A stretch of 42,646 nucleotides of DNA from Candidatus Poribacteria bacterium (GTDB taxonomy: Bacteria > Poribacteria > WGA-4E > WGA-3G): positions 1-42,646 of the forward strand of contig JAPPII010000066.1 of NCBI GenBank assembly GCA_028820845.1, in the 5' to 3' direction. The position numbers and the translations under genes are program-made. This document shows positions 34,214-42,646 of this stretch, piece after piece (position 1 is the first letter of the stretch; each line of letters begins with the position of its first letter). The notes under the pieces were generated by a model. It was not told the origin of the DNA. It saw only the letters and a list, made by a program, of their open reading frames with translations, and searched no databases.

Positions 34214-35182
34214 ATGGACAAACTGAATCGGAATCACCTCACAATTCTGCCGCTTTCTAAACGCCGACACAAAATGACGGTGGCAGATGTCTATGCCCTG
34301 GATGCTGAGACCCCACCCCCTGATAATCCGAGACTCTCTGTTGTTGCTGATCGAATTGCGAAGGCACACCGCGATGGAAGGCAAGTCATCTGGATGATGG
34401 GGGCGCATGTTATGCGGCGCGGCAACTCCCGATTCATCATCGACTTGATGGAACGCGGTATCCTCACACACCTTGCTACCAACGGCGCGTGTGCCATTCA
34501 CGATTTTGAACTCGCACACATCGGTGCTACGCTTGAGGATGTCGAAGACTACATCTATGACGGTAAATTCGGCAATTGGGAGGAGACCGGACGCTACCTG
34601 AACGAAGCGATTGTTCGTGGGTATCAAGATAAAATCGGGTTTGGGGAAGCAATCGGTAGGTTAATCGAGGAAGGCGAGATGGACATCGCTTTTCCGTACC
34701 GCGATGTGAGTATGTTCGCCGCTGCCTATCGACTCGGTGTACCTTTCACCGTTCACAAAGGCATCGGGTTTGACATTATTGATCAACACCCTGCTGCCGA
34801 TTACGCCGCAATGGGATGGACAACGGGTGAGGATTTTCTCCGTTTTGCCCAAAGCGTGTCGCAATTGGAAGATGGCGTTTTTCTTAATTTAGGCTCCGCT
34901 GTCATGGGACCCGAAGTCTATCTCAAAAGCCTCTCCATGGCACGAAACATCGCCTTTCAACGCCGTGAGGAGATTCGGCATTTCACGACCGCAAACTTCG
35001 ATATTATCGACTTCCCCGACTTCCGAGATGAAGGGTCGCCTACCGATGCGCATTACTACCACCGTCCCAAAAAGACCATTCTCATCCGCACTGTCAAAGA
35101 TGGGGGTGAGGGTTACCACATCTCCGGCGATTTCTCAGTGACCGTCCCACAGTTATACCGTCTGGTGATCGCGTCTCTGTAG
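34214..35182 (+). CDS. Deoxyhypusine-synthase-like family protein
   Basis: A 322-residue protein whose core resembles deoxyhypusine synthase: GAHVMRRGNSRFIIDLMERG, THLATNGACAIHDFELAHIG and LGSAVMGPEVYLKSLSMARN correspond to its NAD and substrate-binding segments. True deoxyhypusine synthase acts on eIF5A, which bacteria lack, and the lysine motif (WGK) of the eukaryotic enzyme is not seen here. This is thus a bacterial relative of unknown reaction, perhaps NAD- and amine-dependent. The start at 34214 has only AGGG close by; an ATG at 34274 is an alternative. It follows smc by 38 bp across a hairpin. Confidence 0.65.
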   Translation: MDKLNRNHLTILPLSKRRHKMTVADVYALDAETPPPDNPRLSVVADRIAKAHRDGRQVIWMMGAHVMRRGNSRFIIDLMERGILTHLATNGACAIHDFELAHIGATLEDVEDYIYDGKFGNWEETGRYLNEAIVRGYQDKIGFGEAIGRLIEEGEMDIAFPYRDVSMFAAAYRLGVPFTVHKGIGFDIIDQHPAADYAAMGWTTGEDFLRFAQSVSQLEDGVFLNLGSAVMGPEVYLKSLSMARNIAFQRREEIRHFTTANFDIIDFPDFRDEGSPTDAHYYHRPKKTILIRTVKDGGEGYHISGDFSVTVPQLYRLVIASL

Positions 35183-35292
35183 AGAGTCGTGTTTGTTAGA
35201 TGGTTGCTACCCCATTTAAAAAGACAATTCTCTTGTGGCATTTTGGAATAAACTTTCCAGAGATTTCAATCTTAATTCTCGCGTGAAAAAAC

Positions 35293-35320
35293 TTGACACA
35301 TTTTTCTAAACATTTAAAAT
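35293..35320 (+). promoter_or_regulatory. Promoter for the LamG protein
   Basis: TTGACA (35293-35298) and TAAAAT (35315-35320) are 16 bases apart, about 75 bases before the ATG at 35400. Confidence 0.5.
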
Positions 35321-35399
35321 TATAAGAAATGTTTGGGTTCTAAACGCGTACTTTCAAATAGGTTACTAAGGAAATCAGAATCTAAGGAGAAAATGAGCC

Positions 35400-36176
35400 A
35401 TGAAAACGAAATTGTCCCTCTTTGTTCTGCTTTTAGTCGGTTTCGTAATTCCTATCACGGTGATTCAGTCCGCAGGAGCTGAGGACCCAAGAGTAAAAAT
35501 GGGACTTGTCGCACTTTGGACCTTTGACAAAAACACCGTTCAAGGGAAAGACGTTGAAGATGTTTTCGGGAAAAATAGCGGAACCATTACTGGTAAACCC
35601 GCCCAAATCGACGGGTTTAGCAGTGAAGCTCTCAATTTTGACGGTGTTGTTGATTTGGTACGAATGGGTGAGGACATCTTCTTCCCTTCTGTGACGATGG
35701 AGGCGGTTATTAAGCCCACCCTTGGTACACGAAATCCGATCTATGACAAATACAACTACGGCATTCAACTGCTTGATAACAATAATGTTGGCATCTGGAT
35801 TCGAGCGGACACGGCAAACGCCGCAAAACATTGGCCCTCCGCTTATACACCGTTTCCTACGGATGGCGAGTGGCATCACGTCGTTGGGGTTGTTGAGAAC
35901 AAAAAGTCTGTCCGAATCTACCTCGATGGTGAATTAAAAAAGATGACTCCAGCACCTGATCAAATCAGTATCGCCTATGGTGCAGCACACAAGCCGACCA
36001 TCGCCTACACACAACACTTGGGCGGTATCTGGTACGCCGGTGGCATTGACGAAGTTGCCATTTTTGAAGGCGCGTTAAGTGATGCCGATGTGAGAAAATT
36101 GCATACACTGGCGTTGGCAATTGAACCGACGGGAAAACTGGCGATAGCTTGGGGTGAACTCAAGACTAAAAATTAA
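35400..36176 (+). CDS. Secreted LamG/concanavalin A-like domain protein
   Basis: A 258-residue exported protein. A signal peptide is clear at residues 1-27 (KTKLSLFVLLLVGFVIPITV, ending near SAGA). The rest is one LamG-type jelly-roll domain: LVALWTFDKN at the front, AQIDGFSSEALNFDG, TMEAVIKP, GEWHHVVGVVENKKSVRIYLDGEL and GGIDEVAIFEGALSDADV at the end, all standard for Laminin_G_3. It probably binds carbohydrate or matrix outside the cell. A stronger-spaced SD (AAGGAG) serves the ATG at 35400; an out-of-frame ATG lies 7 bases before it. No enzyme domain is attached. Confidence 0.85.
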   Translation: MKTKLSLFVLLLVGFVIPITVIQSAGAEDPRVKMGLVALWTFDKNTVQGKDVEDVFGKNSGTITGKPAQIDGFSSEALNFDGVVDLVRMGEDIFFPSVTMEAVIKPTLGTRNPIYDKYNYGIQLLDNNNVGIWIRADTANAAKHWPSAYTPFPTDGEWHHVVGVVENKKSVRIYLDGELKKMTPAPDQISIAYGAAHKPTIAYTQHLGGIWYAGGIDEVAIFEGALSDADVRKLHTLALAIEPTGKLAIAWGELKTKN

Positions 36177-36275
36177 GGTGCCACAGAGAAAGTGAATCGC
36201 AAGTTTCCTTGAGGAAGGACGCACTTAAGGAGTCATTACTTACGTTGTAAATAAATTGCCTTTCTCCCATCTATG

Positions 36276-36530
36276 CTAATAAACGCTGCTTCGATGGCCG
36301 ACTTCGAGAACAGTGATCTCTCTTGTTTGCCGATTGAAGGTATAGATTACTCGGTAATCATTGACACGTAAACTGAACTTTCCTCTATGTCGTCCTCGGA
36401 GAGCTCTGTGGCGATGTTTATCTCAGTTTTCGCATAATACTTTTAGCCTGTCAAGAATTTGCTGTTCAATCGTCGCATCTAAACGGGCAAAGTCACCTTC
36501 CGCTTTTGGCATAATTTCCAGACGATACAT
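36276..36530 (-). pseudogene. RelE/ParE-type toxin with in-frame TGA
   Basis: Read as 84 codons from the ATG at 36530, the frame gives MYRLEIMPKAEGDFARLD, then after a TGA at codon 36 (36423-36425) continues in the same frame as HRALRGRHRGKFSLRVNDYRV, IYTF and EVGHRSSVY to a TAG. This is the whole fold of a RelE/ParE mRNA interferase or gyrase toxin. Relatives have an aromatic residue where the TGA falls, consistent with TGG to TGA. The ATG overlaps the stop of the upstream gene (TAATG), so the pair is translationally coupled. It is either inactivated toxin or, less likely, read through. Confidence 0.8.
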
Positions 36531-37225
36531 TACCACTTCAGCCCTAATTCTTTTGCAACTCCCTTGATCGGGATTAATTCAGCGGTTCCTGCTTCAACCT
36601 CTGCAACGCTTCGCTCCAACCTTTCAGCTACCTCTGGGCGCAACTCCAACCCTTCATCGGGGTCATAGTCATAATCTTCAAGAAACTGTTCTAACTCCAG
36701 ATAATAGACGAAAAAATCAAGGAATTCTGATTTCAATTGTTCCGCTGCGGCAGCCGTTGGTGCCACCTTCTGCAACTTAACAATCCGCTCCCGTGCAGCA
36801 AAAAGTCCCCAATTCGCAAAGGTCTCCATCAACGCACGGAACCCCTCATCGGATAACGCCGATACCTGTATTTCTGGTTGCGGATCGGTGAGTAAAGGCT
36901 TGTCGCTCATCCGTCGCGCGATACGTCCTATAGGCGAGGTTTTGCGTGCGGCTTCCACAACTGCCACGCGTCGCTGTAGGGGAGCAAATCTATCAGAGGC
37001 ACGCAGTATTGAAAGCAGGTCTTCTTCACGTTCCTCTAACTCAAATGCCAGCCCGCAATAGCCTTCATAAAATTCACGGAACTCAGCTTCCAGTGCATCC
37101 CGATCCGCGTTCTCAGCAAGCAAAGACACAAGTCGTTCCCGCGCCTCAAAGAGCGCACGGTCTACCATTGGTGTCAGCCAAGTGCTAAATTGCGCGTGGC
37201 TCATACCTGTTATATCGTGTTTCAT
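36530..37225 (-). CDS. Two-domain antitoxin-like protein (duplicated helical unit)
   Basis: A 231-residue protein that I cannot assign to a named family. The sequence shows two related halves: ALFEARERLVSLL... through SPIGRIARRM and GLFAARERIVKLQ... through IPIKGVAKELG, about 95 residues each, suggesting an internal duplication. The C-terminus (ELRPEVAERLERSVAEVEAG through KELGLKW) resembles RelB-type antitoxin tails, and the next gene, overlapping by TAATG, is a RelE-like toxin, so an antitoxin role is inferred. A strong SD (AGAAGGAGA) precedes the ATG. recG ends 12 bp upstream. Confidence 0.6.
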   Translation of the reverse strand: MKHDITGMSHAQFSTWLTPMVDRALFEARERLVSLLAENADRDALEAEFREFYEGYCGLAFELEEREEDLLSILRASDRFAPLQRRVAVVEAARKTSPIGRIARRMSDKPLLTDPQPEIQVSALSDEGFRALMETFANWGLFAARERIVKLQKVAPTAAAAEQLKSEFLDFFVYYLELEQFLEDYDYDPDEGLELRPEVAERLERSVAEVEAGTAELIPIKGVAKELGLKW

Positions 37226-37237
37226 TGGATTCTCCTT

Positions 37238-39982
37238 CTAACCGACCGATGCAATCTCCAAGTTGTCTTTCCAATGTTTCTGTAGCATCCGCTTCAGTAA
37301 TTGGTGCTGCTGCGCGTCCAGTCGTGGATCCGCTTTGATTAATGATTCTGCCTCTTTTTTTGCGGCTTCCAAAAGTGAGGCGTCCTGGATAATATTCGCA
37401 ATCTTGAAATTCGGAATACCCGATTGGCGGGTGCCGAAGAACTCACCCGGTCCGCGGATATTCAAGTCTGCCTCCGCAATCTGAAAGCCGTTGTTCGTCC
37501 GAATCATCGCTTGAATCCGCTGATAGGAATCATCGCCTCTCGGCGAAGCGACAAGATAACACGCCGATTGATGCTTACCACGTCCAACGCGCCCGCGCAG
37601 TTGATGCAACTGTGAGAGTCCAAACCGCTCGGCATTCTCAATCGCCATCAACGTCGCGTTCGGCACATCAATACCCACCTCGATTACCGTTGTTGAGACG
37701 AGGATATCGATGTGTCTGTCCTTGAATCTTGCCATGACCTCCTGTTTCTCAATGGATTTCATCTGTCCATGCAGCAAACCCACACGTAAGTCTGGAAACA
37801 CGTCGTTCTGGAGATGCGATGCCATTTCTGTTGCGGCTTTGAGTTCTTCCAGTTTTTCCGACTCTTCAACGAGCGGGTAAACAACATAAGCTTGCCTGCC
37901 ACGCTGGATCTCTTTCCGAAGCGTCGTATATAACTTTTCCCGATCATTCTCCTTTATCCAACGCGTCCGAATCTGCTGTCTACCGGGTGGCATTTCATCG
38001 ATGACAGATACATTTAAATCCCCGTAGAGCGTCAAGGCGAGTGTTCTCGGAATTGGTGTCGCTGTCATGACGAGGACATCGGGCGCCGGGGCAGCTGTAT
38101 CAAGATGCTTCTGTGCTTCAGTCGCAGATTGCGCTTTGTTACGGAGCGTTGCGCGTTGCATCACACCGAATCGGTGTTGTTCGTCGATGATAACGAGTCC
38201 AAGTTTATGGAAATCTACGCCTTCTTGTATCAAAGCCTGTGTCCCGACGATGAGGTCTGCAGTGCCGTTAGCAATCGCCGCCAGTGCTTCTTCACGCTCC
38301 GCTTTGGGGAGGTCGCTTTTCAGAAGTACAACGTTTATTTTTCGTTTATCCTGTTGCTCTGTTTCTATGGACACATCGCGATGCATATCCTTGAACATAT
38401 CAGAGAGGTTGTAATAGTGCTGCTCGGCGAGGATTTCAGTCGGCACCATCAGGGCACCTTGGTACCCATTTTCGATAGCACACAGGAGTGCCATCGCTGC
38501 GACAACAGTTTTCCCCGAGCCGACATCCCCTTGGATGAGTCGATTCATCACCTTTTTTTGCTGCATATCGTTCAGGATTTCTCTGAAAACCCGTTTTTGG
38601 GCACCCGTCAACTCGTAAGGCAGCGAAGCCGTGAAATCCGATAATAGAGAGGGCGAGGTGTTTCCCGAATCCATTCCAACCCGAAATGCAATACCCGCTT
38701 CCAAGGTCTTTCGCTCTTTTTTCATCTCCATTCCGGCACTCAGAAGGAAAAATTCTTCAAAAGCCAACCGTTTTTGTGCAGCTTCTTGGTGTGCCTCTGA
38801 TGTTGGAAAATGGATCTCGTTGATGGCGAGTTGTCGGTCGATTAAACCTTGTCGTTTGCGGAGTTCGAGCGGTAGGATTTCAGGAATCTCTTGCCCGTAT
38901 GCGTCAAGAGCCGTCCGCATCCATGTACGCAACATTTTTGCCGTCAGTTTCGCCGTGAGTGCATATTTCGGCACAATCCGTTTCGTGTGAATCAGGTTGT
39001 CTTCCTCGAATAATTCAAACTCGTAGTCAGTCGCTTGGATTTCGTTATAACGGCGCGAGAACTTACCACTGACGACCACTTCAGTATCCACGGGCAGTAG
39101 GGACTTCATAATACCGATACGCCGACCGAAATTAACGAGGACGGCTACCCCGGTCCCATCGTAAATTGAGATCTTACCGATGCGTTTGCCCTTCGCTGTC
39201 GGAGACGACGTGTGGTTAACGACCTTACCGTGAATCGTCTCCGGTTCGTCATCTTCAGTTCTTCCGACCCTATAAATCTCCACTGTCTTGGAACGGTCGA
39301 TGTAGTCACGGGGGTAGTATGCCAGCAGTTCGCCAACGGTTTGGAGGTTAAGTTCTGACAGAAGCATTGCCGCACGGCGGGGGCCGATCCCTTTGAGATA
39401 CTGCAGCGATTCGGATAAGAAATCGAGCAAGCTCAGATCTGTTGAAACGGGAATATCTGAGATTGGGACGGATGCCGTCGGTTTTTCTGTAGCGGTGTTT
39501 TGGGTTTGTGTGGGAGGAACCTCTGCGTCTTGGAAGAGTGGTAGTGTCTCTTTGCGTGCCCTCTGCGTTGTGCGTTCCGTTGTTGGTTCCTGCTTGGGAG
39601 ACGCGCTGTCCGATCGGTTCACTTTCTCTTGAAAGAGCGGCAGCGACGCTGTTTGTGCCTTTTTTCTCCTTGTGGGATGGGTTTCTAACCTCGAATGGGT
39701 TTGTTGCTTGTGTCCGAGTGCCGTGTCAATACGTTTTGTTGCTTCTTCAAGCGTGCGTTGTCGTTCAATTGGCGAAGCACTTGTGTAATTTTTAAAGAGG
39801 TCGGCTAAGTTATGCAGGACCTCTTTTTCAGTTACTGCTAAGTCAAGGGCATCTCCATTTTTTACCCACAACTGGACATAACTTCCTAACCCGTTGACAA
39901 CGACATCGTCTTGGCACCCTTTTCGGCGTTCTTGTTGGAAGGGACGGCGGATGGTGTTAAGAATTGTTGTGAAATTATTCAT
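37238..39982 (-). CDS. recG: ATP-dependent DNA helicase RecG with long N-terminal extension
   Basis: A 914-residue RecG, which reverses stalled forks and branch-migrates Holliday junctions. The wedge (OB) domain lies around residues 190-330 (LKGIGPRRAAML, YYPRDYIDRS, IHGKV). Helicase motifs follow: Walker A GDVGSGKTVVAA near residue 505, DEQHRFG, ATPIPRTLAL, TTVIEVGIDVPNA and QLRGRVGRG. The usual length is about 690. The extra roughly 190 N-terminal residues comprise a helical part (1-90) and a disordered polar part holding two LPLF motifs (114-117 and 147-150), similar to beta-clamp-binding peptides. No SD is obvious before the ATG at 39982. Confidence 0.95.
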   Translation of the reverse strand: MNNFTTILNTIRRPFQQERRKGCQDDVVVNGLGSYVQLWVKNGDALDLAVTEKEVLHNLADLFKNYTSASPIERQRTLEEATKRIDTALGHKQQTHSRLETHPTRRKKAQTASLPLFQEKVNRSDSASPKQEPTTERTTQRARKETLPLFQDAEVPPTQTQNTATEKPTASVPISDIPVSTDLSLLDFLSESLQYLKGIGPRRAAMLLSELNLQTVGELLAYYPRDYIDRSKTVEIYRVGRTEDDEPETIHGKVVNHTSSPTAKGKRIGKISIYDGTGVAVLVNFGRRIGIMKSLLPVDTEVVVSGKFSRRYNEIQATDYEFELFEEDNLIHTKRIVPKYALTAKLTAKMLRTWMRTALDAYGQEIPEILPLELRKRQGLIDRQLAINEIHFPTSEAHQEAAQKRLAFEEFFLLSAGMEMKKERKTLEAGIAFRVGMDSGNTSPSLLSDFTASLPYELTGAQKRVFREILNDMQQKKVMNRLIQGDVGSGKTVVAAMALLCAIENGYQGALMVPTEILAEQHYYNLSDMFKDMHRDVSIETEQQDKRKINVVLLKSDLPKAEREEALAAIANGTADLIVGTQALIQEGVDFHKLGLVIIDEQHRFGVMQRATLRNKAQSATEAQKHLDTAAPAPDVLVMTATPIPRTLALTLYGDLNVSVIDEMPPGRQQIRTRWIKENDREKLYTTLRKEIQRGRQAYVVYPLVEESEKLEELKAATEMASHLQNDVFPDLRVGLLHGQMKSIEKQEVMARFKDRHIDILVSTTVIEVGIDVPNATLMAIENAERFGLSQLHQLRGRVGRGKHQSACYLVASPRGDDSYQRIQAMIRTNNGFQIAEADLNIRGPGEFFGTRQSGIPNFKIANIIQDASLLEAAKKEAESLIKADPRLDAQQHQLLKRMLQKHWKDNLEIASVG

Positions 39983-40036
39983 ATCATATTAGACGCAAAT
40001 TCAGCAAAAACGTTGAACGTTTGTAGCAAAATAGGG

Positions 40037-40065
40037 TTGACGCAACATCGTAAATCGCCTATAAT
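40037..40065 (+). promoter_or_regulatory. Strong sigma70-like promoter for the third PhyH gene
   Basis: TTGACG (40037-40042) and TATAAT (40060-40065) are 17 bases apart. The leader is about 62 bases to the ATG at 40135. It is divergent from recG. Confidence 0.6.
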
Positions 40066-40134
40066 CTTCTTCAGTTGACGGACTCGCGATATTTGGCATG
40101 TAATTCTTTCCAGTTCATGAAAAGGAGCGACACT

Positions 40135-40971
40135 ATGCTATCTCCATATTTGACGGATGTCCAACAGAAAGAGTGGCAGAAAGAGGGGTTTCTGATTATT
40201 AAAAACGTCCTCTCGCCTGAAGAGATTCAAACGCTTTTAGGAGCTGTAGATTCTGTGATTGAAACCTACGTCCAAGAGACCCCGAGCTTACAAGGCAATA
40301 ATCGGTTCGGAAAAGGGGCTTATACAATCATCCGCGCAATTGAGCGGACGGATGCGCTTGACCCACTCACTGACCATCCACGCACCTTCGGTACGATCCT
40401 CTCGTTGATGGGGCCCTATCTTCAGATTATGGGAACGCAGATCTACGTCCGACACCCAGATGTAGATGCTTTGATGGGGTTTCATACAGATGCTGGACCC
40501 TCGCTCCAACGGATTCATCCGCATGAAGACAGTTTACCCCTGCAATTTAAAATCCAGTTTTTCTTAACCGATTTGACTGAACCCAACCAAGGAAATTTTA
40601 TGTGTGTACCCGGTAGCCATAAGGTCCCGTTCCCTGAAAGTAGGTTTGAGAAAGGCGAATATCCTGAAGGGGCTATTCAAGTCCTTGCAGAAGCAGGAGA
40701 TGCCGTCATCTTTCCTTGGGCTATGTGGCACGGGGTCGGACCGAATCGGACGGAACGTATCCGCAAAAGCGTCACCTTCCGTTATGGACAGATGTGGAGC
40801 CGTCCTTACGATTACGATAAACTGCCCGCCGATGTACTCACACGAATGACACCACGCCGCCGCAGATTGTTTGGCGATATGGGTGAGGACCATCATCCAA
40901 CCGATTACTTCAAACCCCACGATCAACTTGAAATGATTTACGGGGACGACTGGCATGTACCGCTCCCGTGA
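40135..40971 (+). CDS. Phytanoyl-CoA dioxygenase (PhyH) family protein
   Basis: A 278-residue member of the Fe(II)/2-oxoglutarate PhyH family. The metal-binding HxD is in MGFHTDAGPS near residue 122 and the distal His in MWHGVGPN near residue 200; RIRKSVTFRYG holds the likely co-substrate Arg. The family N-terminus QKEGFLIIKNVL is at residues 15-27. The start at 40135 follows AAAAGGAGC at good spacing, while the upstream TTG at 40075 lies almost at the expected transcript start. Preceded by its own promoter and flanked by opposite-strand genes, it is monocistronic. Confidence 0.85.
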   Translation: MLSPYLTDVQQKEWQKEGFLIIKNVLSPEEIQTLLGAVDSVIETYVQETPSLQGNNRFGKGAYTIIRAIERTDALDPLTDHPRTFGTILSLMGPYLQIMGTQIYVRHPDVDALMGFHTDAGPSLQRIHPHEDSLPLQFKIQFFLTDLTEPNQGNFMCVPGSHKVPFPESRFEKGEYPEGAIQVLAEAGDAVIFPWAMWHGVGPNRTERIRKSVTFRYGQMWSRPYDYDKLPADVLTRMTPRRRRLFGDMGEDHHPTDYFKPHDQLEMIYGDDWHVPLP

Positions 40972-41033
40972 GGGCACCTCTTGTGAGTGTGTTCGGAAAC
41001 TCACTATGATAGTGGTTGAATACTGAGACTGGC

Positions 41034-42644
41034 CTAATGCACTCGGATGATGCGGCGTCCTGTGAAAGTTTGACCAAACATATCAGTTGTACGGACGTAG
41101 ATAACATGCGTTCCTTTTCGGACATTCACTGGGAGTTTCGTTTGCCAGATATGCGTTGATTTTACAATTCCGCTAAGTGCTTGCCCCCTTTGTGGCAGTT
41201 CACCCTCTTCCTTTAACTGAGACTTCAGGGTTTCTCGAAGCGCGGTATGCAATCTCCGCTCAAGGTGGTTCGTATCGTCCCGTGCCTTGAGTGCTTTATA
41301 GTAGGGATCTTCCTGAGGCGTATAGGTCATTGGTCTCCATTCCCCAACTTCGCCCAAACGAATTTCAACTGTTGAGCGTTTGGTGCCGCCAAAAACGTTA
41401 ACGATGACATCTGTTTCGCCAGTTTCTGTTGACGCAACTTCCCAGGGTGCCCAGATATTCATCTGATAATCCACTGGACGACGGGCGGCTTTAAATCGAA
41501 TTGAATACTGATTTCCACTGAATGTGAAGATGCCGTATCCGTTAGGTGCACCATCTCGCATGGTTGTGTGTGGAATCCCGATTTCATCAAGCGTGCCCCG
41601 CCACCAAGACCCTGATGTGGTTGCATGATTGTGGTGATGATGTGAATCGTTTCCGTGCCAACCGTGCTCCGGTCCGACGAAGTCATCCCGTTGGAAGTGC
41701 GTGTGTGCTGACAGGGATAACGTATAGGGTCGATCGCCGAGCAGATTCATCAATTGCTTCACATCACGCATCTCGGTCAACGGGATATGTAGGGATACAA
41801 CAACAAGCTGATCTTTCGGCACAAAAGCAAGGTCGTTTCGCACGAATGTCAACTGCTGTTCTCCCACCTCACTCAAGTAGCGAGGGTTGTCTTCTTCATC
41901 GCGGTGAAAATACACATTGTCGATGTTGATGAAATGGATAGGTCCCCAGTCAAACGAATAGCACGCGGGCCCATAAACACGTTCAAATGTCTCATCGGCG
42001 TACCGATCATCCGTAGCAAGAAAGTTCATATCGTGATTACCGTGGACGTTGTACCACGGTATCCCAACGGTAGCCATCACTTCGTTAAGTGGGTGAAATA
42101 AATCTAAATCGTCGCCTACCAAATCACCAAGACTGATTCCGAACACCGCATCGATTCCAATAACTTCCTCAATCACATCATGTGCTAACCACTCAATCTC
42201 TTGCATATTATAGGGCTGTGTATCCCCGAAAACGAGTACCTTGAAGGTATCCGCTTCAGACTGTTCAGTGAGCGGAAAATCAACTGATTCTGGTAGTGGA
42301 CCCGTCGGTGCAATGCCGGCATACTTCAGTCCTTTGGGTGAACCGTGCGGTTTGTGAATGTAATAAAATTTTGGGAGACGATTTGCATCAACCGGTGTCA
42401 TAAACCCACGGGGCTTAATCACAAAAAGGATGGTGTCATCACTGACTGAAAGCGAGTATTGCCCGTTAGCATCGGTTTGGACAACATCCTGTCCATTGGA
42501 GACGCGAACCCCAGGCAGCCCCTTCTCGTTATCATCCTTCACTTGGTTTCTATTTGTATCCAGAAATACAGTACCCGTTGCGGTTAAATTTGCTGCTACA
42601 CTGTTTCCAATTGCGTAAAAAATCAAAATGGCGATTAAAGCCAC
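41034..42644 (-). CDS. Calcineurin-like phosphoesterase with N-terminal Ig-like domain (5' end at window edge)
   Basis: At least 536 residues. A hydrophobic N-terminal stretch (ALIAILIFYAIGNSVAA) looks like the tail of a signal peptide. Next is a carboxypeptidase-regulatory-like beta domain (GTVFLDTNRNQVKDDNEKG, DANGQYSLSV), then the metallophosphoesterase domain with GDTQPYN, GDLVGDD, GNHD and SAHTHFQ metal ligands, and a C-terminal domain ending in FGQTFTGRRIIRV. This order matches exported calcineurin-like phosphoesterases with Metallophos_N and Metallophos_C domains. A GTG at 42644 is the only visible start, but the frame is cut by the window edge so the true start may lie outside. The His-rich loop HGNDSHHHHNH near residue 331 is striking. 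Confidence 0.85.
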   Translation of the reverse strand: MALIAILIFYAIGNSVAANLTATGTVFLDTNRNQVKDDNEKGLPGVRVSNGQDVVQTDANGQYSLSVSDDTILFVIKPRGFMTPVDANRLPKFYYIHKPHGSPKGLKYAGIAPTGPLPESVDFPLTEQSEADTFKVLVFGDTQPYNMQEIEWLAHDVIEEVIGIDAVFGISLGDLVGDDLDLFHPLNEVMATVGIPWYNVHGNHDMNFLATDDRYADETFERVYGPACYSFDWGPIHFINIDNVYFHRDEEDNPRYLSEVGEQQLTFVRNDLAFVPKDQLVVVSLHIPLTEMRDVKQLMNLLGDRPYTLSLSAHTHFQRDDFVGPEHGWHGNDSHHHHNHATTSGSWWRGTLDEIGIPHTTMRDGAPNGYGIFTFSGNQYSIRFKAARRPVDYQMNIWAPWEVASTETGETDVIVNVFGGTKRSTVEIRLGEVGEWRPMTYTPQEDPYYKALKARDDTNHLERRLHTALRETLKSQLKEEGELPQRGQALSGIVKSTHIWQTKLPVNVRKGTHVIYVRTTDMFGQTFTGRRIIRVH

Positions 42645-42646
42645 AA

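Noticed and set aside
36361-36567. Plus-strand ORF of 68 residues between LamG and the antitoxin-like gene
   Set aside because: It is antisense to the RelE-type toxin frame, which explains the region better.

Overview
The window looks like a chromosomal segment of an uncultured bacterium, most likely a member of Candidatus Poribacteria or a close relative. This is inferred from gene content: three phytanoyl-CoA dioxygenase (PhyH) family proteins, three Gfo/Idh/MocA oxidoreductases, a LamG protein, a GMC oxidoreductase, a Ser/Thr kinase with helical repeats, and many short structured intergenic repeats. No 16S rRNA or other decisive marker is present. I found no tRNA, rRNA, CRISPR array or intact transposase. 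Genes use Shine-Dalgarno (SD) sites, with several TTG or GTG starts (smc, sdhA, the TPR lipoprotein, a TPR-like protein).

Layout. Positions 1-4264 (minus strand) hold a broken serine hydrolase, an amidohydrolase, a PLP-dependent desulfhydrase/deaminase and a GMC oxidoreductase. Positions 4387-6286 (plus) hold a PhyH dioxygenase and a Gfo/Idh oxidoreductase in tandem. Positions 6335-10537 (minus) hold queF and the conserved translation/termination cluster rho-rpmE-prfA-prmC. A repeat-bearing 780 bp gap follows, then a large TPR lipoprotein and a second Gfo/Idh gene. Positions 14565-21729 hold a succinate dehydrogenase locus: the membrane anchor gene is separated from sdhA-sdhB by a Ser/Thr kinase with its own promoter, a TPR-like protein and a small unknown protein. 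Positions 21908-23801 hold a PIN toxin fused to an antitoxin-like tail, a relic resembling an IS200/IS605 element, and an SDR protein. Positions 23940-28738 hold PhyH, a kinase-like protein, HIT, L-rhamnose isomerase and a third Gfo/Idh gene. Two inverted copies of a three-hairpin repeat lie at the ends of the PhyH-to-RhaI segment.

Positions 28740-36176 hold an alpha/beta hydrolase, comF, smc, a deoxyhypusine-synthase-like gene and a LamG protein. Positions 36276-39982 (minus) hold recG, a protein with two related halves that looks like an antitoxin, and a RelE/ParE toxin interrupted by an in-frame TGA. The window ends with a third PhyH gene and a 5'-cut calcineurin-like phosphoesterase.

The most promising unusual items are the single-chain PIN toxin-antitoxin with an internal ribosome site, the TGA-interrupted RelE beside a duplicated antitoxin-like protein, the orphan IS200/IS605-like element carrying a promoter, the kinase module inside the sdh locus, and several families of structured repeats (three-hairpin, heptad and GTAGGCGCGT-type).
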